DNA of 60,786 bases, from the NCBI GenBank assembly GCA_036702865.1, contig DATNQD010000002.1, forward strand, positions 1-60,786, in the 5' to 3' direction. Positions 1-9,463 of this stretch are shown here, one piece after another. Within the stretch, counting starts at the first letter, position 1, and each line of letters opens with the position of its first letter. The position numbers were made by a program, and so were the translations under genes. The stretch is from Trichocoleus sp. Its GTDB lineage: Bacteria; Cyanobacteriota; Cyanobacteriia; Elainellales; Elainellaceae. The notes below the pieces were generated by a model. That model saw only the letters and a list, made by a program, of their open reading frames with translations, did not search any database and was not told the DNA's origin.

Positions 1-140
1 GATTAAACACCTTTGGATGAAAGTTCAAGGATACGTTTAAGCCATTAGTCTTGTTTGCGCGTCTTCATGAACCGCCCTGTGCGGACCCGCATGCAGGGTG
101 GTGTGGGAGGGGAAGGTTAAACGCCTTCCTCGACCCGATT
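1..140 (+). mobile_element. Group II intron, 3' end (domains V and VI)
   Basis: Bases 69-105 fold as a 34-nt group II domain V. The stem ACCGCCCTG pairs with CAGGGTGGT, and TGCG pairs with CGCA around a GACC loop. A two-base TG bulge sits on the 3' side. Bases 106-140 then fold as domain VI: GGAAGG/CCTTCC inside a GGG/CCC outer stem, with a bulged A at 133 placed 6-7 bases before the likely 3' end (139-140), where the branch point is expected. The intron-encoded reverse transcriptase, if present, lies to the left of the window. The exact last base (139 or 140) is uncertain. The element is oriented opposite to the adjoining HNH-like gene. Confidence 0.85.
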
Positions 141-951
141 AGGTGGCAGTTGCAACGAAGCAAACATCATCATTTATTACCACAATTTCATTATCATCTG
201 GAGACTCAGGCCAGTTTGGACGAAACGTATCCTGTTTGTTAGTTCCAATAAGCACAGTGCTCCACTCATCAACTCCATTTCCACGAACTGAAATCTCTCG
301 ATCTTGCATTACTTCTCTAACTTCATCTGGTGCTTGATAAGTTAACCAGAAGGCCACTGGAAAGTATTTAAGAAAATCGCCTATTACTATTTGATTTCCA
401 GAAAGAATTCCAATACCTTTAAGAATAACTTGATGTTTTGCACTATATGGCCAGCAGTAAACATTAAACTCTGAAGGCAAATCCATTAATGCATCAAGAA
501 AATATTGCCTCATTAGATCACGTATTGGTTCTGAAACAGGAGATGAAGACATTTCTTCCCTTATTTCAGCGGCAAGTAAATGACCGATTATGGAGCGCAC
601 AACTCGCTGCGGCTTCAATCTAATTTCAAGTCTTGAAGGCAGAGATAAATGACTGCGGTTGCGAATAATTTGAGCTATTGACCGACTAAAACTATTTAGA
701 GCAGGATCAAATTCCTTGCCCAGCCTGTGATTATTGCACAGGGAACACAGACTGCGAAATTTAACACCGTTTTGAGATAACTGGGTAATCTTAGGATCTA
801 TTGGGTCAACAGATTGGGCGAGGCTTTTAATTTCCACTTTTTGAGGCTTAATGCTCCCTTTAGGAGGAACATGATCCTCCGTGAGAGTACACAAGGTTCC
901 GCAGATGTTACATCTTCCTTTTTTAGAACCTCTTGTAGGTACTTTTTTCAT
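139..951 (-). CDS. HNH-like zinc-binding nuclease-fold protein, 3' end altered by an intron
   Basis: The protein of about 270 residues begins with a CNICG knuckle, then LTEDHVPPK, and about 45 residues later CSLCNNHRLGKEFD. The two CxxC pairs, the EDH and the CNN motif match the beta-beta-alpha-metal (HNH) fold, so nuclease activity is inferred. The rest is unassigned. I prefer the ATG at 951 over the TTG at 960. The stop codon TAA (139-141) is made from the last bases of the group II intron, so the original C-terminus may have been longer. The gene has no HIP1 sites, unlike the DNA to its right, and could be acquired. A role in mobile-element or phage defence is possible but not shown. Confidence 0.7.
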   Translation of the reverse strand: MKKVPTRGSKKGRCNICGTLCTLTEDHVPPKGSIKPQKVEIKSLAQSVDPIDPKITQLSQNGVKFRSLCSLCNNHRLGKEFDPALNSFSRSIAQIIRNRSHLSLPSRLEIRLKPQRVVRSIIGHLLAAEIREEMSSSPVSEPIRDLMRQYFLDALMDLPSEFNVYCWPYSAKHQVILKGIGILSGNQIVIGDFLKYFPVAFWLTYQAPDEVREVMQDREISVRGNGVDEWSTVLIGTNKQDTFRPNWPESPDDNEIVVINDDVCFVATAT

Positions 952-1384
952 CTCTAACAACAGCCAGTTTCTATCAACTTACATTCATATCAGTTATCAA
1001 TAATTTTAAGATATCGCCTCACCCAGTGAATAAAGCTACTTAACAATTTGTTCCCTTATAGGCGAGATAGGCAAACATGCTGCTGTATATTCGCTTAAAA
1101 CGAAGGGATAGACAGCAATCAATTTGTGTATCTGCCCTCCTGAGTGGGACAAACAGCAAAACTCTGTATTTCCATCCGATCGCATTGCCCGATCGCCCCA
1201 TTCACCAATCACATCAACAAATGATGAACGAGTTTTATGTGCGACGACTCGCAAGCGATCGCCTTAGCAGGCTGTGACAGTTAAGTTTGATATAAATCAA
1301 CCCGATTTTCTTTGGGCTTCGCGTAACGTGAGTTGATTAAGCCTCTTCATCTCCGCCAAATTCCTCCTTTCTCGCCTCAAAACA
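952..1384. other. Intergenic region, no gene seen
   Basis: About 430 bases between two divergently transcribed genes. It contains several GATCGC-type sites. The short open frames here (around 1036-1277, both strands) have no recognisable sequence and overlap each other. It presumably holds promoters for both neighbours, but I see no clear -10/-35 pair. Confidence 0.5.
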
Positions 1385-4300
1385 ATGTTGCCTCTGATCT
1401 CGCTAATTCTGCTGGTTCACAATCGGGAACGTTATTTAACCCAAGCGATCGACAGTGCCTTAGCGCAAACTTACAGCAATTTTGAACTGATCATTTGGGA
1501 TGATGGCTCAACCGATCGATCACTCTCCATTGCTCAAGATTATGCCAAACGCGATCGACGTATCCGAGTTATTGCCGCACCGCATCAAGGCAAAACATTC
1601 GCTCGACGTGCCGCAACTCAGGCAGCCTTTGGCGATTATTTGGGCTGGGTAGATGACGACGATCGACTCGCCTCAACTGCGTTAGAAAAAACCGTCGCCA
1701 TTCTCGAAGCAAACCCAACCGTGGGCATGGTCTATACCGACTATGTGACGATCGATGATCAAGGGCAGGAACAAACCTACGGGCGACGCTGTGCCATTCC
1801 CTACTCACCCGATCGCTTGCTGCTCGACTTCATGACCTTTCACTTTCGGCTGCTGCGGCGATCGATCTTTACGCAGATTGGCGGCATCGATGCCTCGTTT
1901 CGCTATGCCTACGACTATGATCTCTGTCTGCGCCTCTCCGAAGTCACCGAAGTATTACACCTGGCTGAACCGCTGTATTTCTATCGCAGCCACAGCTTCA
2001 GCCAATCCTATCAGCATCGGCTCGATCAAATTCTCTGGTCGCACAAAGCCGTTAACCAAGCGCTAATCAGGCGGGGTTTAAGCGATCGGCTACAAATCAA
2101 TTTGCAATTGGAAATGCTCAACGACGAACTTGTTGGGCGATTTTCGCTAACTGAAAAAGAGGATGCAGAGAAATCAACACTGCTGAATCTGAGTATGGTT
2201 CCCCCCATCTCCCCAACTTTGAGCGAAACAATAACTCAAAGCTTCCCGGAATCAAACCATTTAGGGGGCAATGCAGGCATCGAATTAGCAGCACTTCAAG
2301 CCCGCAGCGCCGAAAAAGCAGTCTATTCCCCAGCACCCAACCTCTTCCCCCTCCTCCTCTCCAGTTTGTTCTCGATCGCCCCCCTTCCAGCTCTGGCGCA
2401 GACTCAACCCATTACGCCTGCAAACGATAGTACGGGCAGTGTCGTGCGGCAACGAGGTAACCAGCTTGAGATTACGGGAGGACAACGATCGCGCAATGGC
2501 GAGAATTTGTTTCACAGCTTTGAGCGGTTTGGGCTGAGTCGAGAGCAGATTGCCATTTTTCAGTCGAATCCGGCAATTCGCAATATTTTGGCGCGAGTGG
2601 TGGGCGGCGATGCCTCAGTGATTAATGGGTTGCTGCAAGTGTCGGGTGGCAACTCCAATCTATTTTTGATGAATCCGGCAGGAATTATTTTTGGGCGGGA
2701 TGCGCGACTCAACGTTCCGGCAGCGTTCACTGCGACAACGGCTTCCGGGATTGGCTTTTCGCCCGGCTGGTTTAGTGCGATCGGCAATAATGACTATGCC
2801 TCGCTTATTGGTGATCCAAATGCCTTTGCTTTTGCGCTGAGTCAGCCAGGTGCGATCGTCAATGCCGGAAATTTGAGCGTGACGGAGGGACAAAATCTCA
2901 CTCTACTGGGTGGAACGGTCGTCAATACAGGTGAGATCTCGGCTCCCGGCGGAAATATCACGATCGCTGCTGTGCCAGGAACGAGTCGAGTTCGCTTGAG
3001 CCAGCCCGGAAATCTACTGAGTGTGGAGGTGCGGGCAGCAAATCCAGACGATCCATTGCCGCTGACGCCAGCCTCCTTACCGATTCTATTGACTGGAGGC
3101 GGAGAAGTTAGCAATGCAACAGGCTTAACGGTTCTTGCAGATGGCTCTGTGCAACTGAATGGCTCTGGCGCAATAATTCCCACTGCTCCGGGTACAGCGA
3201 TCGTTTCTGGTTCATTGAATGCTGCTACCCCTGCTGCGTCGAGTCAAGCCCCAACGATTCGAGTTTTGGGCGATCGAGTGGGATTGGTGGGCGCAAGTTT
3301 GGATGCTTCGGGGACAACTGGCGGCACGATTTTGATCGGGGGCAATCCGCAGGGACAGGGCAGCCTCCCCAACGCGCAATATACCTATGTGGATGCTGGA
3401 ACTCAAATCAGGGCAGATGGGATCTCATCTCCTTCAGCCATTCCAGTCTCGTCGGGCAACGGTGGACAGGTGATCATCTGGTCGGATCAGGCAACCCGCT
3501 TTTTCGGCAACATCAGTGCCCGGGGTGGCATGAATGGCGGCAATGGTGGATTTGTCGAGGTTTCGGGTCGGCAAGACCTCACCTTCAACGGTCGGGCTGA
3601 TGTGGGCGCACCTCAGGGAACCCAGGGAACGATTCTGCTCGATCCAACCAATATTTTGATTTCTGATACCGCACCCGATTCGCCTGGGGTCGCGGCTGCC
3701 CTGCCCACGATTCAACAAACCGATTTTCCTGGGCAAGATATTACCATCAGCACAACGACGCTCTCGCTGCTGACCGGAGACATTATTCTCGAAGCAACCA
3801 ACAACATTACGATCGCCCCCTCAATCGCCACGCTCAACCTGTTTTCCTTTGGTGTTCCTGGAACAGTCCAATTTACGGCAGATGCCGACAACAGTGGCGT
3901 TGGCTCGTTTATTGCCAGCCCTACAACCACCATTAATACGGGTAATCGGAATTTAACGATCTCAGGAGCCAGCATTACGGCAGGAAATCTCGTTACGGCA
4001 AGTCAGGCGGGTCTTCCAGCAGGCAACATTACCCTGACTGCAACAGGCGATATTACGGCGAGAGAAATTAGAACCGCAGATACGAGTTTCTTAGGCTATG
4101 GCTCCGGTGAGGTGAATATCACCAGTACGCGCGGTAATGTCGCAGTTCAGTCGATCGATACGCGCAGCACAGCAGGCACAGGAGGAAATGTTGCGGTTGC
4201 AGGCGATCGAATCCAAATTACCGGAACGCTGCTAACAGCTCCAAGTACGCCAAGCATTGCAACTACGGGACCTGAAGTCGATGGCACGATTAATCTTCAA

Positions 4301-6301
4301 TATGCAGGCGGCACAAACAATCAGCCTTTTGTGGTGGGGTCAGCAGCAGCAAACGGAACGGCTGGTAGCCTTGATGCAGGGATTGCGGGAACAGTAACAA
4401 CAGGTTCTTTCTCGATCGCTCCTCTAGGCAGTACGGTCAACCCAACTCCAGGCATCAGCCTCACCTCGGTCAACGCGGCTCCAATCCTGACTGCTGGCAC
4501 AACCCAGTTCACAACGGCTCAAAATCAGCCAGTCACTATCTCACTCAGCAGCGTTGTTGCTTCTGTGACTGATCCCAACAATGACAATACCGTTCTGTTG
4601 CTCAGCACGCTTCCATCCAGCGGAACGCTCACGCTCAATGGCGTACCTGTGACAGCTGGAACGGTTTTAGCAGCGACAGATACGCTCGTCTATACTCCAC
4701 CACCTGACTCAACCGGATTGCTGCCTGCCTTCCAAATTGTTGCAGCAGACTTAAACAATGGTGCGCCTAGCTTAACGACTTCTGCCCCACTCGCCGTCCA
4801 GGTCAACGTCACACCAACTACACCCGATACACCAACTACACCTGACACACCAACTACACCCGACACACCGACTACACCCGACACACCAACCACACCTGAT
4901 CCACCGAATCCCAATCCCCGCCCCCGTCCTCGTCCTCGCCCATCGCCAAATCCTTCTCCTGACGCTCCTTCGCTCGAAGATCCAAGAGTCGATATCCCGC
5001 CGACAACTCTACAGCCGCCAGAATTTGGCGTGCCACCTCTCGCGATCGACACCTCCATTTCAACCCTGGAGCAGCGATATAACCGGGAGTTTACCAGTTA
5101 TCTGGGGCTAGAGCCGCGACGCACAACAACGCTGGACGAAGCAAAAACTTTGGCTCAGGACATTGAACGAGCCACCGGAGCAAAGCCTGCTTTTGTCTAT
5201 ATCAACTTTGTGCCGGAAGGCGTGAATCTCCTTGTCGAAACTCCGCCACGGCAAGACAGTGACCAGCTAGAAATCGTGGTGGTTACGGCGCAAGGGCTGA
5301 TCCGAAAACGGGTGCCGGAGGTGAGTCGGGCGAAGCTAATACAGGTAGCGCAGACGTTTCGGAGTGCAGTGACTAACCCCCAAGATAGCCGCACTAACCG
5401 CTATTTGGCTCCGGGACAAGAACTGTACCGTTGGCTGATCGCTCCGATCGCCGCTGATTTAACCACTCAACAAATCACGAATTTGGTGTTCTTACCAGAA
5501 GCCGGACTGCGATCGCTCCCTTTTGCTGCCCTGCATGACGGACAGGAATTTTTAATAGAGCAATACAGCGTTGGCTTAATGCCGAGCCTCAGCCTGACCG
5601 ATACACGCTATGTTGATATCCGCAATTCGCAAATGCTGGCAATGGGCATTTCAGAAAGCACACAGGGACAAAATCCTTTACCTGTTGTTCCCACTGAACT
5701 CACGACGCTGGTGCTACAACTCTGGCAGGGCGGCAAGATTGTGCTAAACCACGATGCTACGATCGCCAACCTGACCCAGATCCGCCAAACGCAACCCTTC
5801 GGCATTATTCACATGGCAACTCATGCGGATTTTGGAGCTGGCCCCATTGGCAACTCTTATATTCAGTTCTGGAATGAGAAATTGTTGATGGATCAAGTCC
5901 GGCAACTCGGCTGGAATCATCCGCCTGTCGAAATGCTGGTGTTGAGTGCCTGCCGTACAGCATTAGGAAACGAACAAGCCGAACTGGGATTCGCCGGATT
6001 AGCCGTTCAGACAGGCGTTAAATCTGCGGTTGCCAGTCTCTGGTATGTCAGCGATGCCGCCACAGCCGCACTAATGACCGGATTCTATGAGTCGTTAAAC
6101 ACTGCTTCAATTAAGGCAGAAGCGCTGCGCCAGGCTCAAATTGCGATGGCACGCGGACAAGTCACGATCGCCAATGGAAAAGTACACGGTATCCCTGGCG
6201 TGGGTGACATTCCCTTACCCCAGAACGAGCAAGTCAGCGATGGTACACTCTCACACCCCTACTATTGGGCAGCCTTTACGATCGTTGGCAATCCCTGGTA
6301 G
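1385..6301 (+). CDS. GT2 glycosyltransferase - TPS (FHA N-terminal) - CHAT protease-like fusion
   Basis: A single 1638-residue frame. Residues 1-260 are a family 2 glycosyltransferase (DDGSTD at 39-44, acidic DDDD at 90-93). A hydrophobic stretch follows, ending ALA|Q near 338, like a secretory signal peptide. Next is a two-partner-secretion/haemagglutinin N-terminal domain (about 345-470, with NPAGIIFG), a long glycine- and threonine-rich beta-helix-like body, and a TPD repeat and RPRP linker. The end is a CHAT (caspase-like) domain with His1480 (MATHADF) and Cys1523 (LSACRTALG). TPS-CHAT proteins are known in cyanobacteria; the GT2 part is the oddity, since a cytosolic enzyme sits before an export signal. 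An in-frame ATG at 2195 (residue 271) could start a separate TPS-CHAT protein. It converges with the DUF928 gene, 8 bases away. Confidence 0.85.
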   Translation: MLPLISLILLVHNRERYLTQAIDSALAQTYSNFELIIWDDGSTDRSLSIAQDYAKRDRRIRVIAAPHQGKTFARRAATQAAFGDYLGWVDDDDRLASTALEKTVAILEANPTVGMVYTDYVTIDDQGQEQTYGRRCAIPYSPDRLLLDFMTFHFRLLRRSIFTQIGGIDASFRYAYDYDLCLRLSEVTEVLHLAEPLYFYRSHSFSQSYQHRLDQILWSHKAVNQALIRRGLSDRLQINLQLEMLNDELVGRFSLTEKEDAEKSTLLNLSMVPPISPTLSETITQSFPESNHLGGNAGIELAALQARSAEKAVYSPAPNLFPLLLSSLFSIAPLPALAQTQPITPANDSTGSVVRQRGNQLEITGGQRSRNGENLFHSFERFGLSREQIAIFQSNPAIRNILARVVGGDASVINGLLQVSGGNSNLFLMNPAGIIFGRDARLNVPAAFTATTASGIGFSPGWFSAIGNNDYASLIGDPNAFAFALSQPGAIVNAGNLSVTEGQNLTLLGGTVVNTGEISAPGGNITIAAVPGTSRVRLSQPGNLLSVEVRAANPDDPLPLTPASLPILLTGGGEVSNATGLTVLADGSVQLNGSGAIIPTAPGTAIVSGSLNAATPAASSQAPTIRVLGDRVGLVGASLDASGTTGGTILIGGNPQGQGSLPNAQYTYVDAGTQIRADGISSPSAIPVSSGNGGQVIIWSDQATRFFGNISARGGMNGGNGGFVEVSGRQDLTFNGRADVGAPQGTQGTILLDPTNILISDTAPDSPGVAAALPTIQQTDFPGQDITISTTTLSLLTGDIILEATNNITIAPSIATLNLFSFGVPGTVQFTADADNSGVGSFIASPTTTINTGNRNLTISGASITAGNLVTASQAGLPAGNITLTATGDITAREIRTADTSFLGYGSGEVNITSTRGNVAVQSIDTRSTAGTGGNVAVAGDRIQITGTLLTAPSTPSIATTGPEVDGTINLQYAGGTNNQPFVVGSAAANGTAGSLDAGIAGTVTTGSFSIAPLGSTVNPTPGISLTSVNAAPILTAGTTQFTTAQNQPVTISLSSVVASVTDPNNDNTVLLLSTLPSSGTLTLNGVPVTAGTVLAATDTLVYTPPPDSTGLLPAFQIVAADLNNGAPSLTTSAPLAVQVNVTPTTPDTPTTPDTPTTPDTPTTPDTPTTPDPPNPNPRPRPRPRPSPNPSPDAPSLEDPRVDIPPTTLQPPEFGVPPLAIDTSISTLEQRYNREFTSYLGLEPRRTTTLDEAKTLAQDIERATGAKPAFVYINFVPEGVNLLVETPPRQDSDQLEIVVVTAQGLIRKRVPEVSRAKLIQVAQTFRSAVTNPQDSRTNRYLAPGQELYRWLIAPIAADLTTQQITNLVFLPEAGLRSLPFAALHDGQEFLIEQYSVGLMPSLSLTDTRYVDIRNSQMLAMGISESTQGQNPLPVVPTELTTLVLQLWQGGKIVLNHDATIANLTQIRQTQPFGIIHMATHADFGAGPIGNSYIQFWNEKLLMDQVRQLGWNHPPVEMLVLSACRTALGNEQAELGFAGLAVQTGVKSAVASLWYVSDAATAALMTGFYESLNTASIKAEALRQAQIAMARGQVTIANGKVHGIPGVGDIPLPQNEQVSDGTLSHPYYWAAFTIVGNPW
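4811..4900 (+). repeat. Five tandem 18-bp repeats encoding TPTTPD units
   Basis: Five copies of an 18-base unit (consensus ACACCAACTACACCCGAC) lie back to back inside the TPS-CHAT gene. They encode a Thr/Pro/Asp linker just before an RPRPRP stretch and the CHAT domain. Copies differ by one to three bases. Such tracts vary in copy number by slippage without breaking frame. Confidence 0.9.
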
Positions 6302-6309
6302 CAAAGGCT

Positions 6310-7047
6310 CTAACGCGATTCGGGCACTGGTTGATTGAGCATTGGTTGATTCGCTAAACTGCCTAGCTCTACTGAGCTTAACAAGGTACGCCAGCGGTTA
6401 GCTACTGTTAAACTACCGGGCTGAACCTGCCGCAAATCTGCAAGTGTGCTGATGGCTTCATACCAGATGCCCGCCTGAGCATAAAGGGTGGATCGATCGA
6501 GAGGGGTTGCTTGAGCCAGTTGGCTTTCTAACTGCGGATCGAGCGACTTGCGCTGCACCCAGCCTTCAGTAATCAGATCGCCCGATCGATCTTCTGAATC
6601 ACAGACGACGGCAAACGACCAGCGATAGTCTTTCCCAATTTCCAGTGCCGGAATGCTGCCATCGGTTGGCAAACTCAGCCGCAAAATTCCAGGTTCGCTT
6701 GGCAGTTGAACCATGGTTCGATAGATTTCTGTATCGTTTTCGCCCCACAAAACGAATTCTGCTGTTGTTGCTGAGCTTTGAGGAATAAACCATAAGAAAG
6801 TGGGATGCGCCTGCACCGTATAGCCAAAATTGGTTTTAGGCATGAGTGCGGTTAGTGAAGGCTGATTGAGCAAACATCCACCTCTGGTGCCGCCGCCTTC
6901 TCGTCGTCCGGGCAGCCCGCGATCGGGTGGGATATATTGTGCCAGAGCGATCGAAGCACTGTTGAGCAACAATCCGGTTGCCATTAGCAGGATGGCAGGT
7001 CGAACAAACCGAGAAAAAAGACGCCGTTGCGACATATTAATATCCAT
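6310..7047 (-). CDS. DUF928 domain protein, exported
   Basis: A 245-residue protein with an N-terminal signal peptide (hydrophobic core LLMATGLLLNSASIALA, cleavage after ALA near residue 36). A GCLL cysteine and a body of the type TNFGYTVQAHPTFLWF ... GKDYRWSFAVVCD follow, as in cyanobacterial DUF928 proteins. Its function is unknown. It begins 10 bases after the CHASE2 cyclase gene ends, so the two are probably one operon, and it converges with the TPS-CHAT gene. DUF928 genes are often found near CHASE2 and CHAT genes in cyanobacteria (general knowledge, not checked here), which suggests an envelope role in the same pathway. Confidence 0.85.
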   Translation of the reverse strand: MDINMSQRRLFSRFVRPAILLMATGLLLNSASIALAQYIPPDRGLPGRREGGGTRGGCLLNQPSLTALMPKTNFGYTVQAHPTFLWFIPQSSATTAEFVLWGENDTEIYRTMVQLPSEPGILRLSLPTDGSIPALEIGKDYRWSFAVVCDSEDRSGDLITEGWVQRKSLDPQLESQLAQATPLDRSTLYAQAGIWYEAISTLADLRQVQPGSLTVANRWRTLLSSVELGSLANQPMLNQPVPESR

Positions 7048-7057
7048 GAAGTCCTTT

Positions 7058-9103
7058 TTATAAATTCAACAGTTTGTCTGCTGTCTCCGAACTGATCGCC
7101 GGATCCACTGAAATTGAACTCATGTCAGAAGTTGCTGGAGCTTCTGGATCGCTCGATCGTCGCACCACTCGATACACGTTTACCGTTTGCTGTTTGCCTT
7201 TCAGTGCCATCGGTCCCCAGGCTTCGAGTTGCAATCCTTCCAGATGCACCTTCGTTTCTTCGGCAATCAGAATGCGACAGGTATCCAGTTGCCGCTCTTT
7301 AGCACAGCTTTCCAGACGCGAGGCAATGTTCACACTATCCCCAATTACCCCATACTCTAGACGGTCTTTCCCGCCTAAGCTACCAACCACAATCGGACCT
7401 GTAAAGATCCCTACCCGCATTTGAATGGAATTTAAGCCGCGTTGTTCCCAAACTTGGTTTAATTGTGTCAATCGATCGCCCATTGCCAGAGCACAGTGAA
7501 CCGCATGATTTGCATCCTGCTTAACTCCCCGCGCTTCTAGACGCGGCACCGGGACACCAAAAACGGCAAGCAGCCCATCCCCCGTAAACTTGTTGACAAT
7601 GCCCTCATGCCGCTGAATCTCCTGAGTCATTGCTTCAAGATATTCGTTGAGCCAATCAAGCAAGGCTTCGGGAGACATTTGCTCAGAGATGCTGCTAAAT
7701 CCTTGAATGTCGGTGAACAGCATCGTCGCCGTTAGCCGTTGTCCCGGTAATTTGCCTGACTGAAGCAGTCGATCGCGATTTCGCCACAGAGCATCGGCAA
7801 TCTCTTTGGAGGCATTTTGTCCCAGAAGCGTCATGACCATCTGCTGCTGTCGCTGTGCTTGCTGTGCTTGATAGACAACAACTGCTCCAGTCGTCAGGAG
7901 TGCAGCAATCATCGGAGCTACGATCGGCAACCAGCCTGCCTGCAAAAAAATGAGAAAATTAGCGCAAACCAACGTCAGGATTGTGCCGCCCATTCGCAGC
8001 CCTAACCGCAGTGGATGCCGGATACGGAACGCCAAACCACCCCCGACAATTGCCCAAAACTCAATCCACAGCCATTCGCCCCAGGCTGGCGCAAACCAGA
8101 ACAGCGGACGCTGATCCAATACAGCGCTAAGAATCTGGCTAACCATTTGCGCGTGAATCTCTACACCAGGCATTTGATGATCTGCCTCAGATCCGGCGCT
8201 GTAGGGTGTGTAGAAGAGATCTTTGCCGCTGGGGGCAGTGGTGCCAATCAAAATAATCTGATTTTTGATCCAGCTTGGCTCGAATTGCCGCTTGAGTACC
8301 TGGATGAGGGAAAGCCGCCGAGCGATCGAATGGCGCGATCGATAGTTGAGGAGAATCTGGTAGCCTGCGGCATCGTTTTTTTGATAGCCGCCCGCATCAG
8401 CGCTGAGTGGCTCAAAGACGACCTGACCAATTTGCATGTTTTCTGGGTTTTGCAAGCTGGCAGTTGGAGTAGTTCCCTTTGTCGCCAAATAGTGCAGTGC
8501 CAAGCGCAGCGATAGCGAAAAATATGAGCCGCCAAAAAGCAGGTTTCGCCGCACCACTCCATCTGGATCAACCAACACATCATTGAACCCGACGCGATCG
8601 GCTGGCATTCCTGAAGGTGGCGGTACCCCATCAGAATCCTGGTTGCCCAGCTTCGTAATTGCAATTACGTTCGATCGCTGAAGCTGCTGCTGCAATTCGG
8701 CATTTCCCGGCTCTTGCGGCAGATCTCGCCATAAGTCTAGCCCAATCACTTGCGGCTGTTGCGCTGCTAAGATCTGGATAGCTTGCGCCAGGGTTTGGTC
8801 GGAAGGGGTCGATCGCCGCAGGCTGCGAATATCTTCTTCTGTAATTTCCACCAGGAGTAGGCGCGGATCAGGTGGAATATCTGGACGGACTTGCATCATC
8901 CGATCAAATGCGCGCAGCTCCAGCGGTTCTAGCCAGCCCAACTGTTTGACACCACCCACCAGAAGAGTGACGGCACTACTCATGAGGACAATTGCACCGA
9001 TTGCCCCCATTTGAGGGGATTGAACAGTAAGCCGTCGATACCAAGCCTCACAGACTGAGTGAAGTTGCTTTAACACAAACGCCTGCCAGAAAAAAGTAAG
9101 CAA
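7058..9103 (-). CDS. CHASE2-domain class III adenylate/guanylate cyclase
   Basis: 681 residues. One membrane segment near residues 35-52 is followed by an extracytoplasmic CHASE2 sensor domain (about 55-345, with FDRMMQVRPDIPPDPRLLLVEI and LIGTTA). Then come three membrane helices (about 345-430) and a class III cyclase domain (about 450-645). Visible catalytic residues are the metal aspartates Asp465 (FTDIQGFS) and Asp509 (GDGLLAVFG), Lys505 (VNKFTGDG), Asp in YGVIGDSVN, and the NIASRLES transition-state Asn/Arg motif. Lys with Asp at the purine site favours ATP, so cAMP is the likely product. The start is uncertain: TTG at 9103 or GTG at 9076. It heads a likely operon with the DUF928 gene. 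Confidence 0.92.
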   Translation of the reverse strand: MLTFFWQAFVLKQLHSVCEAWYRRLTVQSPQMGAIGAIVLMSSAVTLLVGGVKQLGWLEPLELRAFDRMMQVRPDIPPDPRLLLVEITEEDIRSLRRSTPSDQTLAQAIQILAAQQPQVIGLDLWRDLPQEPGNAELQQQLQRSNVIAITKLGNQDSDGVPPPSGMPADRVGFNDVLVDPDGVVRRNLLFGGSYFSLSLRLALHYLATKGTTPTASLQNPENMQIGQVVFEPLSADAGGYQKNDAAGYQILLNYRSRHSIARRLSLIQVLKRQFEPSWIKNQIILIGTTAPSGKDLFYTPYSAGSEADHQMPGVEIHAQMVSQILSAVLDQRPLFWFAPAWGEWLWIEFWAIVGGGLAFRIRHPLRLGLRMGGTILTLVCANFLIFLQAGWLPIVAPMIAALLTTGAVVVYQAQQAQRQQQMVMTLLGQNASKEIADALWRNRDRLLQSGKLPGQRLTATMLFTDIQGFSSISEQMSPEALLDWLNEYLEAMTQEIQRHEGIVNKFTGDGLLAVFGVPVPRLEARGVKQDANHAVHCALAMGDRLTQLNQVWEQRGLNSIQMRVGIFTGPIVVGSLGGKDRLEYGVIGDSVNIASRLESCAKERQLDTCRILIAEETKVHLEGLQLEAWGPMALKGKQQTVNVYRVVRRSSDPEAPATSDMSSISVDPAISSETADKLLNL

Positions 9104-9463
9104 TACAAGCCCTTATCTAAAGCACCCTAAACCTGAAATAAGGCTGTGCCAGGGGTTCAGCGGCACAACCAATAACGACGCAATCGAACCAGATGCAACC
9201 TGGTCAAGCCCCATTGTTTTCTGGGCGAACCCCCTGAGTTGAGAATGCCCATTCCCTTGCGCGGATTATCCCCACCCGGCAGAATCTTGGCTGAAGGAAC
9301 AATTTTAGGGCAGCGATCGTTTAAAGTAGTGAGGCTGGTCATCTGCTGCCCTGGTTTGCAAAAGATTCTGTGGCAACCGTGATGCTGAACGAGTTAAAGT
9401 TGGGCAGGCTACTACTGTGCGACCTAAGCTATTTTTAAGTATTTGTCATTAGGGCTGAGAGCC
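9104..9463. other. Intergenic region between divergent genes
   Basis: About 360 bases holding the upstream regions of the cyclase gene (left) and a small membrane protein (right). A 61-codon minus-strand frame (9157-9342) has no recognisable sequence and I do not call it. No clear hairpin terminator or regulatory motif was seen. Confidence 0.4.

Noticed and set aside
1036-1277. Overlapping 72- and 66-codon frames on opposite strands
   Set aside because: Neither has recognisable sequence; HIP1 sites here are as in other intergenic DNA.
4690-5058. 122-codon minus-strand frame rich in GVVGVS repeats
   Set aside because: It is the antisense of the TPD tandem repeats in the TPS-CHAT gene and has no independent support.
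8015-8515. 166-codon plus-strand frame
   Set aside because: Lies wholly inside the CHASE2 cyclase gene, opposite strand, no recognisable sequence.
9157-9342. 61-codon minus frame upstream of the cyclase
   Set aside because: No recognisable sequence, composition unlike a protein, no ribosome binding site.
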